17,007 nt of DNA, from contig CAJUKE010000034.1 in NCBI GenBank assembly GCA_910587075.1, positions 1-17,007 on the forward strand, written 5' to 3'. Below the pieces are notes generated by a model, which had not been told where the DNA came from, made no database searches, and saw only the letters and a program-made list of their open reading frames with translations. Position 1 is the first letter of the stretch. Every line of letters begins with the position of its first letter. The position numbers and the translations under genes were made by a program. The stretch comes from an uncultured Muribaculaceae bacterium (lineage in GTDB: Bacteria; Bacteroidota; Bacteroidia; Bacteroidales; Muribaculaceae). This document shows, one piece after another, positions 1-4,795 of this stretch.

Positions 1-245
1 CCTATCTGGAATCAATCGGAGAAGATGCCCCGGTAGAGCAACCAAAGAAGAAAGGCAAGACCCGCGATAAAATTATAGAGTTGCTCCGCGAAAATCCGAA
101 ACACACCACTCGCACTCTCGCAGAAGAAATCGGCATAACCCCCAAAGGCGTGGAGCGACAACTCGCCATTCTCAAATCCGAGGGCATCCTCCGCCGCATC
201 GGCCCCGACAAGGGCGGCCAATGGCAAGTTATATCAATATTTTGA
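1..245 (+). CDS. C-terminal end of a winged-helix protein (AlbA_2/RecG-like ATP-binding or Fic-type), partial
   Basis: Reading from base 3, 80 codons run to a TGA at 243-245; the 5' part lies outside the window. The visible part has a charged linker (QPKKKGKTRDK) and then a winged helix: KIIELLRENPKHTTRTLAEE, a recognition helix around ITPKGVERQLAILKSEG, and a wing ending RRIGPDKGGQWQV. This tail is typical of Bacteroidales proteins annotated as putative DNA-binding or RecG-like ATP-binding proteins, and of some Fic proteins, which end in the same type of winged helix. The catalytic domain is not visible, so these cannot be told apart. Codon use is GC-rich, unlike the AT-rich bases that follow at once, so a boundary between chromosome and accessory DNA may lie just after this gene. 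Confidence 0.75.
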   Translation, partial: YLESIGEDAPVEQPKKKGKTRDKIIELLRENPKHTTRTLAEEIGITPKGVERQLAILKSEGILRRIGPDKGGQWQVISIF

Positions 246-250
246 ATATT

Positions 251-394
251 ATGAAGTTCAATAGGATCATATTATTATCGTTAGCTGCTACTTTTTTACT
301 TGCACTTATTTATAATCGCCAAAACGAAACGGGCAAAAGTTGGATATTCAACTCCGATTTTAGTTCAATTTTTCGTAGGTGTTTAACATATTGA
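251..394 (+). CDS. possible 47-residue membrane peptide
   Basis: An ATG five bases after the preceding stop opens a 47-codon frame. It begins MKFNRIILLSLAATFLLALI, a basic start followed by a hydrophobic stretch, as in a signal or single membrane segment, and then about 27 polar residues. I do not recognise it. The frame is in AT-rich DNA where such short ORFs arise by chance. The N-terminus is its only protein-like character. Confidence 0.25.
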   Translation: MKFNRIILLSLAATFLLALIYNRQNETGKSWIFNSDFSSIFRRCLTY

Positions 395-613
395 TATTGT
401 GTTAGTTATCCTTTAATTGTTTACACACTTGTTACTGTAGGAACAAAAAAACAACATTACTGAAAATCAATAACTTACGATTTTTGAACTTGGCCAAAAA
501 AAACGAAACGAGCATCGGTTTACCCTCTCAAATGTTAAAAAATAGGCGCGGCGGTCATAGTGTTAAATGAACCGCCGCACCGCGTTTTGGTGCTGTTTGT
601 ATGTCGCAGGATT
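395..613. other. AT-rich stretch without a convincing gene
   Basis: No persuasive coding frame is visible on either strand. It holds the second of two AAACGAAACG decamers (501-510; the first is at 322-331) and the minus-strand terminator at 535-580. It separates the winged-helix gene from the 3' end of the phage head operon, so one end of the accessory insertion may lie here. No clear attachment-site duplication could be seen. Confidence 0.5.
535..580 (-). terminator. rho-independent terminator of the capsid operon
   Basis: An 8-bp GC stem (GCGGCGGT at 548-555 with ACCGCCGC at 571-578) encloses a 15-base loop. Read on the minus strand it is followed by a T-rich tail (TATTTTTTAA, plus positions 535-544). 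It lies about 35 bases past the end of the small frameshifted ORF and fits the end of a transcript running protease, capsid, small ORF. Confidence 0.6.
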
Positions 614-786
614 CTAATCCAAGTTTAGTTTGAGGTAGGTTAAAAACGTGGCGTAACAAATGCCCATATTAGGAAAATGAAACGCCGCCAAACGGCCTTG
701 TAACACTTCGATTGGTTGCCGACCTCGTAATGCTTTGCGGCTATCCTTTGAACCGCTCTCGCTCGTATCAAAGTACTTGCTTGCAT
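614..786 (-). pseudogene. small post-capsid ORF broken by a one-base frameshift
   Basis: An ATG at 784-786, 18 bases behind the capsid stop, opens a frame reading MQASTLIRARAVQRIAAKHY, then EVGNQSKCYKAVWRRFI. The open frame stops at 640-642 after 48 residues. If one base is added in the ATTTTCC run soon after the WRRF codons, the reading continues PNMGICYATFLTYLKLNLD to a TAG at 614-616. That continuation looks more like protein (CYKAVWRRFI..PNMGICYATFLTYLK) than the tail in the open frame. The simplest reading is a one-base deletion in a small gene belonging to the head operon. Programmed frameshifting or chance is possible. Its function is unknown, and the impression of a small recurring prophage family is from memory and unverified. 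Confidence 0.5.
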
Positions 787-804
787 AGGCTCAATTTTTA
801 GGTG

Positions 805-1680
805 TTATTCGGCTAACGCACTTACAATCGCGCCCACGCCTTTGCCACGGATAGGCAGGGCGACAAACCGCTTGTCAAAGCCTACAATAGTGCCGCGCTC
901 TTTCGGGTCGTCAACACTCGCATACATGTAAATATCGCCGTCCGCTTTCATCACCTCTTTAGCATAGAAAGCAACCGAGGCGAACTGAGCCGCCGGGGCA
1001 TCGTCAAACGGAACTTTGGTCAACACGCCTTTAACATCGGCGTAGGTGGGCATCTGCGCGAACTGGTAACAGCCGAACCCGGCGAACTTGTGCGGTTCCC
1101 CGTCCACTATGTTAGCGAGGTCTTTGAAGAGCTCCACATCCTCCAACAGCAAGTCGGAAACGTGTTTCGGGTGCAGGATTATATAGCGGTCGCTAAGTGG
1201 TATTTCGGCCTCGTCAAAACGCTCCTTTAGCGTCAGTATGTCGGCAAAGGTCAGACGCTTGCGCCCATTCGCAGCCGCGCCCGTTGTGACAATCACCGGG
1301 GTGTCGGTTGTGTCCTTGGTGGGGGCGTAAGCGTGCGCCGCTTTCATCGCCACACTCTTACGCAATGTGGCGCGGTGCTGTCCGATTACGCTCTCCAGCT
1401 TGTTATAACTGTATTCGATTGCGTCCGGGCGGCGTATAAGCGTGTTTTCCGTTTCAAACTTGGCGAGGGGGATTTCGTTGTCCTCATCCTCGCGCTCCAC
1501 TACCTTTATAGGGTAAGTGGTGTTATCGATCAGCACCTTGGGGTCGATACCCGCCGCCGGAATGTGGAGTCGGTTGTTTTCAACGAACTCTGAGTAGTTG
1601 ACAACTTTCTGCAAGAAGCTGTCATCCGGGTAAAAGCCGGATAAAATTTGATTTATCCAAATTTCCTTGTTTAATGCCAT
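805..1680 (-). CDS. phage major capsid protein
   Basis: This 291-residue protein matches the phage capsid family of Bacteroidales prophages, which assembles the icosahedral shell and is generally assigned to the HK97 fold. Telling parts are the N-terminal LNKEIWINQILSGFYPDDSF, the central LTFADILTLKERFDEAEIP, followed by DRYIILHPKHVSDLLLED, and a C-terminal run on particle-surface residues (KERGTIVGFDKRFVALPIRG). There is no signal peptide or membrane segment. Length is ordinary for this group and the frame is intact. It begins 12 bases after the protease stop, the canonical protease-then-capsid order, so the two are surely one operon. What is missing is the rest of a head module: no portal or terminase precedes the protease and no tail genes follow. 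The fold assignment is by family resemblance only. Confidence 0.85.
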   Translation of the reverse strand: MALNKEIWINQILSGFYPDDSFLQKVVNYSEFVENNRLHIPAAGIDPKVLIDNTTYPIKVVEREDEDNEIPLAKFETENTLIRRPDAIEYSYNKLESVIGQHRATLRKSVAMKAAHAYAPTKDTTDTPVIVTTGAAANGRKRLTFADILTLKERFDEAEIPLSDRYIILHPKHVSDLLLEDVELFKDLANIVDGEPHKFAGFGCYQFAQMPTYADVKGVLTKVPFDDAPAAQFASVAFYAKEVMKADGDIYMYASVDDPKERGTIVGFDKRFVALPIRGKGVGAIVSALAE

Positions 1681-1692
1681 TCGGTCAGTTAG

Positions 1693-2820
1693 TTATAGTT
1701 TGTCGTTATTCTTTGCTCTTTCCCTCTTTGCCAGTTCAAGCATTTGCGCGAAAAATTCAGGATGTTCGCGCAAATATTCGGGGTTGTTGCGGCGATACCA
1801 CTCAAGCGAGTGGGGCGCTACATCCTCGCCGCGCTCGGCTCTGACTAACCGGGCGTATAATTCGGGGTCGTTCCGCAGCTCATGGGGCGCAAATTTGCGG
1901 TAGTCGTCAAGCGTCCACTTTGAGCGGTCGGAGTGTGCAGCGCCGCCCCGGATAAAGTCCATCGGCTTCGCCATGGGGCGCAACGTGAACAATAGATCCG
2001 AAAGCATTTTAACGCCTATTTTCGCGCCCAACCGCTCGTAAATGCCACGTTCACCGCCTAATAGCTTATTCTTGGCTTGCGCTTCGTCAATAAGCCGGGC
2101 GATTTGGCCGCTTTGGCTCGTTTCCTGACTTTTGATGTATTCGCGGAACGCCGCCCGGTTGCCACGCGCCAGCGATATGAACGTGCCGCGCTGTGCCGTT
2201 TCAATGTATCCGCGCATAATTGCGTCGTCAACGGCCTCCTCGGGCGCTTCCCTGCCCTCTAACGCTGTTTTGACGGCCCGGATAACATCTTCATCGGTCG
2301 CGGTGCTTACAAGCCCTAAGACGGCGATTAACGCGCTTTTCAAGTCTTGGGGCGTGTCGCTCTCCAACTCTTTGAGCTTGTAAACATAGCCGCCCGAACG
2401 CCGGAACAGTTTAACGGCGTTTTCGTTGCTCGGAATGTCAACGACTGAAACCTCGATTAAACGGCATTTCGTAATAGTTTCAACGCCGTTTAAAACCTCT
2501 TTGGCTATGTCCTCAATGCCGATTGAAACAGCGCGTAAAAAGCCGTTTTCAACCTGCTTTTTGACTTGCGCACCCAACTTGGTGCACTCATCAAACACGG
2601 CATCGGCCAGCAGCCGCCCGCCCTCCTTGCGGATATTGTCCCAGCGGCCTATTACGTTGCCGTCCCGGTTGTGCATTTAGAGCATTACCGGGTTACGCTC
2701 AAACGCTGTTGTATCAATGCCATCAGTAAGAACGACAAAACCGTAGCTGTTTCGGCTCTCGTCCGACAATACAAAGGTCGTGGCGGTGGGGTTGTTGGTC
2801 GTAGTTTTGTCTTTATCCAT
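1693..2820 (-). pseudogene. phage prohead protease with scaffold-like tail, interrupted by an in-frame TAA
   Basis: From the ATG at 2818-2820 the frame reads MDKDKTTTNNPTATT, FVLSDESRNSYGFVVLTDGI, then ERNPVML. It hits TAA at 2677-2679 and continues in the same frame with MHNRDGNVIGRW for 327 more residues. Family members read ...NPVMLYMHNR..., so the stop most simply replaces a tyrosine codon by one base change. Visible family features are the catalytic-type His in MHNRDG, LLADAVFDE, the Ser in FLRAVSIGIED, and CRLIEVSVVDIPSNENAV, as in HK97/Mu-type prohead proteases that trim scaffold during head maturation. The remaining ~200 residues resemble a fused scaffold and end in two similar ~26-residue repeats. 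The TAA is followed at once by ATG, so reinitiation could yield a 327-residue protein that keeps His and Ser but lacks the first 48 positions. The distal gene is otherwise intact. Confidence 0.8.
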
Positions 2821-2878
2821 ATATTTTCACTATTTTCGTGCAAATTTCGGGAGTGATTTTTAGCCGGGCAAAATGTCA

Positions 2879-2891
2879 CGACAATTTGTCG
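2879..2891. promoter_or_regulatory. short palindrome in the protease leader
   Basis: CGACAA-T-TTGTCG is a perfect 13-base dyad, about 60 bases upstream of the protease ATG and 35 bases downstream of its predicted promoter. It could be a repressor site or an RNA hairpin. A dyad this short can occur by chance. Confidence 0.3.
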
Positions 2892-2925
2892 GAACTTTTT
2901 AATTTTCCGCTTTAATCATCTGGCG

Positions 2926-2958
2926 CAAAGGTACGCCCGAACCGCGCTCCGGTGCAAA
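2926..2958 (-). promoter_or_regulatory. predicted Bacteroidetes promoter for the protease-capsid operon
   Basis: On the minus strand TACCTTTG (plus 2926-2933) matches the -7 consensus TAnnTTTG. TTTG (plus 2955-2958) lies 21 bases upstream, within the usual 19-21 spacing. The predicted leader to the ATG at 2820 is about 100 bases. The -33 element overlaps the left arm of the 31-bp dyad at 2956-2986, so a protein bound there should affect this promoter. Confidence 0.55.
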
Positions 2959-2986
2959 AAGTGTGTAAAAGTTTTACATACTTTTT
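2956..2986. promoter_or_regulatory. 31-bp near-perfect dyad, candidate operator between divergent promoters
   Basis: The left arm AAAAAGTGTGTAAAA (2956-2970) and right arm TTTTACATACTTTTT (2972-2986) are inverted copies with one mismatch around a central G. The dyad covers the -33 element of the head-operon promoter and lies 65 bases upstream of the -7 element of the divergent promoter. Its half-site core TTACAT recurs in the TTACATGT sites at 3073, 3154 and 3211, which suggests that one regulator may read all four. Confidence 0.55.
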
Positions 2987-3027
2987 TGTGCAAAATATTG
3001 AATCGCCCTAGTTTTGCGCCATAAGAT

Positions 3028-3058
3028 TTTGCAGGGTTGAAAAAATTGATTAACTTTG
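3028..3058 (+). promoter_or_regulatory. predicted Bacteroidetes promoter of the leader and the 3220 gene
   Basis: TTTG at 3028-3031, a 19-base spacer, then TAACTTTG at 3051-3058. This matches the TTTG-N19-TAnnTTTG consensus exactly. The predicted start of transcription is about 3063-3066, immediately before the first TTACATGT site. Confidence 0.65.
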
Positions 3059-3064
3059 CGCTAT

Positions 3065-3218
3065 CCTAAAAATTACATGTATGAACACTTTAACAAAATC
3101 CCTCAAAAGATATTTGCGACCTATGGTGCGGAGCGCGGAAACGCCCCGGCGCTTTACATGTAATAGCGTAGGACACCTAAGGGTCGCTATTTTTTATAAC
3201 TTCCTAAAAATTACATGT
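3065..3218. repeat. 16-bp direct repeat and three TTACATGT sites
   Basis: CCTAAAAATTACATGT occurs at 3065-3080 and again at 3203-3218, each time directly before an ATG (3081, 3220). The core TTACATGT is also at 3154-3161, where it forms the palindrome TTACATGTAA (3154-3163). The first copy sits on the predicted transcription start and the last at the translation start of the 3220 gene. The sites could be operators, or the repeats could be a duplicated translation-initiation region. Confidence 0.5.
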
Positions 3219-3236
3219 TATGAACCAATTAGTTAG
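3081..3236 (+). CDS. possible 51-residue leader peptide
   Basis: The ATG follows the first copy of the 16-bp repeat. The frame begins MNTLTKSLKRYLRPMVRSAE, is rich in Lys and Arg at its start, and ends at a TAG at 3234-3236, inside the next gene in a different frame. It spans the terminator hairpin at 3162-3196, so ribosomes on it could influence termination. Only its start context and position support it; the composition is not distinctive. Confidence 0.3.
   Translation: MNTLTKSLKRYLRPMVRSAETPRRFTCNSVGHLRVAIFYNFLKITCYEPIS
3162..3196 (+). terminator. leader terminator or attenuator before the 3220 gene
   Basis: The stem AATAGCG (3162-3168) with CGCTATT (3185-3191) is extended inside by TAGG/CCTA around a three-base loop. 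A run of T follows through 3195. It lies about 100 bases downstream of the predicted start and 24 bases before the ATG of the next gene, the layout of a transcription attenuator or of a short RNA of about 130 bases. Confidence 0.55.
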
Positions 3237-3714
3237 CAGTCCAGCCACGTTCGGGGCTGAGGTGTCGCAGTTCTGCGCCCTCATCAAAACCGAAATCACC
3301 CTCAAGAACGGCAGACCCGCCGCCGCCCTCACCCTCCTAACTGAGTTAGGTATGTTTGACGCCGCCGTTATGGGGCTTAATCAAGCCCTCAAGAGTGACG
3401 GACGCGCCGACAACTGGCAGAACCACGTCTTCTCCCTCACAAACGGCCAACCTCAGTTATTTACGAGCTTCGGCCGCGTGTATAGCGCGGAAATGCTCTC
3501 ACGACACGAGCAGGTCACAGTCCTAAGTAACGTAATAAACAAGCTCCGGCGCGACCTCGCCACGGCTCAGCAAAAACTCGCCGCCACGGTCAAGTATTAC
3601 CGTGACTACACCAACAAACAACTAAACGACTTAATCGCCGCGCACAAGCGCATCGGCGCACTTGAATACACCCTCGAGCGTCACGGCATAGCCGTGCCCA
3701 ATTCTGAGGACTGA
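3220..3714 (+). CDS. unknown coiled-coil protein of the phage-like island
   Basis: This 164-residue soluble protein has no signal peptide or membrane segment, and I recognise no family. The first half is mixed alpha-helical (ALTLLTELGMFDAAVMGLNQ). Residues about 95-155 form a likely coiled coil (QVTVLSNVINKLRRDLATAQ, later DLIAAHKRIGALEYTLERHG). The start is supported by the preceding repeat CCTAAAAATTACATGT. Its promoter faces away from the capsid operon, so it sits where phages and satellites keep early or regulatory genes. The 78-base gap to the next gene holds a strong RNA hairpin. Codon use is GC-rich like the head genes and unlike the AT-rich KAP gene. It could be an early phage protein or a structural accessory; neither is shown. 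Confidence 0.7.
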   Translation: MNQLVSSPATFGAEVSQFCALIKTEITLKNGRPAAALTLLTELGMFDAAVMGLNQALKSDGRADNWQNHVFSLTNGQPQLFTSFGRVYSAEMLSRHEQVTVLSNVINKLRRDLATAQQKLAATVKYYRDYTNKQLNDLIAAHKRIGALEYTLERHGIAVPNSED

Positions 3715-3725
3715 ACCAACCGCAA

Positions 3726-3763
3726 ACGCGGCGGCGGTCGCTTCCGGGCGATTGTCGCCGCGT
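3726..3763 (+). ncRNA. strong intergenic RNA hairpin with G-U pairs
   Basis: Left arm 3726-3741 (ending GCGGCGGCGGTCGC) and right arm 3748-3763 (GCGATTGTCGCCGC, then GT) form a 16-bp stem around the loop TTCCGG. Three pairs are G-U in the plus-strand transcript but would be A-C mismatches in the minus-strand transcript, so the fold belongs to plus-strand RNA. There is no T tail, so it is unlikely to be a terminator. Processing, stabilisation of the upstream mRNA or a protein-binding site are possible. Confidence 0.5.
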
Positions 3764-3792
3764 CAACTTAAACAATAACGCAAAAATACTGA

Positions 3793-4278
3793 ATGTCTGA
3801 ACACAAAGAAAATATCTTAGAGTTGTTTAAATACGGATTAACGCCCAAAGAAATAGCGAAAATTCGGGGCGTGTCGCATAGCTATGTTTGTAGGGTATTG
3901 CGCGAATTTTCTCCCAAAACTCTAACACCAACTAATTACGTTAACGCTGTGTTATCCGGCTTAAGTACAAACGAAGATATAGCAAACTTTCTAAATATAA
4001 ACATCAGCACACTAAAACGCTTTAAGAGCAAACACGACCTAAAGACAGCGACCGCACTTTATCTTTATTTTTCCGGGTGGAGTATGGAACGAATAAAAAA
4101 TACTTTGCGCTTAACCAATGCAGAAGAGGCCAGGCTTGAAACCCTCGGAACGTTTGAGCAAATTAAAGACACTCTACTGAGAATGCAAAAAGCACTTCAA
4201 CCGCATAGCGGCAAATGTAACCAAATCAATGAACAATTAGAACTGATAGAAACATTACTGGAGAAGTTGAAATGTTAA
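3793..4278 (+). CDS. tandem helix-turn-helix DNA-binding protein
   Basis: This 161-residue protein has two HTH-like units: residues about 7-35 (LFKYGLTPKEIAKIRGVSHS then YVCRVLREF) and about 54-78 (GLSTNEDIANFLNINISTLK). A helical tail follows, probably a coiled coil (INEQLELIETLLEKL). HTH followed by coiled coil occurs in phage regulators and in small terminase subunits; the sequence does not decide. It lies downstream of the 3220 gene in the same orientation and could be transcribed with it. It is a natural candidate to bind the dyad and TTACATGT sites at 2956-3218, which is inference. Base composition is more AT-rich than the 3220 gene, so the two may have different origins. Confidence 0.7.
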   Translation: MSEHKENILELFKYGLTPKEIAKIRGVSHSYVCRVLREFSPKTLTPTNYVNAVLSGLSTNEDIANFLNINISTLKRFKSKHDLKTATALYLYFSGWSMERIKNTLRLTNAEEARLETLGTFEQIKDTLLRMQKALQPHSGKCNQINEQLELIETLLEKLKC

Positions 4279-4489
4279 AATTTTGTCGGTGCTTAGTTCA
4301 ATTTGAGCCACTGACAGACGCTCCAACTCAAAATAAAACGAAACGTACATTTTTTAATTTTGTAACATCTTGTTATATCTACACTTAAACACTTTAATAG
4401 GCTATCCAACTAATGAGCCGCCGCAAATTTTGCGTTAGTTCAAAATGAGCCACCGCCCCGAAGTTACCGCCGGAACTCGTCAACCGTTC

Positions 4490-4534
4490 AAACGCCGTTT
4501 AATCATCGTTCAACCGATTAAGCGGCGTTTTTAT
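4490..4534 (+). terminator. rho-independent terminator
   Basis: AAACGCCGTTTAAT (4490-4503) pairs with ATTAAGCGGCGTTT (4517-4530) over 14 positions with one G-T wobble and a 13-base loop. T-rich DNA follows (TTTTTATATA). It would isolate the HTH gene transcript from the KAP gene. The mirrored A-rich left arm means it may also work on the minus strand. Confidence 0.7.
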
Positions 4535-4591
4535 ATATCCGCATAATATCAGCGTGTTAGTCGTTTTAAAACCGTTAAACCAACCATTAAA

Positions 4592-4684
4592 ATTAAAGCA
4601 AAATTAAAGCCGATTAAAGAGGAATTAAAGTAAATTCAACCTCTCCACTCCCCAAAATTAAACTAAAATTCAAGCAAATTAAAG
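4592..4684. repeat. helically phased ATTAAAG array upstream of the KAP gene
   Basis: ATTAAAG or a close variant starts at 4592, 4603, 4613, 4624, 4634 (ATTCAAC), 4657 (ATTAAAC), 4668 (ATTCAAG) and 4678. Steps are 11, 10, 11, 10, then 23 (about two turns), 11, 10. This is close to 10.5 bp per step, so all copies face one side of the helix. That spacing suggests intrinsic DNA bending or cooperative protein binding just upstream of the KAP start. The copies lie within 120 bases of the likely ATG. Confidence 0.6.
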
Positions 4685-4795
4685 TTTAGCATATCAGCAG
4701 ATTATGTGCTAATCACTCCACTATCAGCGCGTTGTGAGCCGCAGGACGTGCTCGCTTCGTTTTCACCCCCATATATTCCACTATGGGAAACCTTT

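Larger units (their letters stand above)
4279..4705. other. AT-rich intergenic region with hairpins and repeats
   Basis: No convincing gene was found. A hairpin (TGTCGGTG 4284-4291 with CACTGACA 4309-4316) follows the HTH gene. Variants of TTAGTTCAAnnTGAGCCAC occur at 4293 and 4435, and TGAGCC(A/G)C at 4304, 4414 and 4446. An AAACGAAACG decamer lies at 4336-4345. A terminator (4490-4534) and a phased repeat array (4592-4684) follow. A 33-codon frame at 4445-4546 (MSHRPEVTAGTRQPFK...) ends in the terminator and is probably not real. Confidence 0.5.

Noticed and set aside
601..625. AGGATTCTAATCC as the T-loop end of a tRNA
   Set aside because: The T-loop consensus does not fit and no acceptor, D or anticodon arm could be found around it.
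2685..2879. Minus-strand 64-residue frame at 2685-2879
   Set aside because: It is a shadow over the real N-terminal coding of the protease, which is in another frame and matches the family.
360..4304. TTAGTTCAATTT at 360-371 and 4293-4304 as direct-repeat attachment sites of the phage island
   Set aside because: Several 12-base coincidences are expected by chance in 17 kb, more in AT-rich DNA. The flanks do not match and no integrase gene is visible.
4550..4632. Lys-rich frame (VKPTIKIKAKLKPIKEEL) across the ATTAAAG array as a small gene
   Set aside because: It has no start codon after the preceding stop, and its repetitive composition follows from the phased DNA repeats.
4706..4795. GTG at 4706 as the start of the KAP gene
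   Set aside because: The 30 extra codons carry no family feature. The ATG at 4796 lies just before the first membrane segment. The GTG start stays possible.
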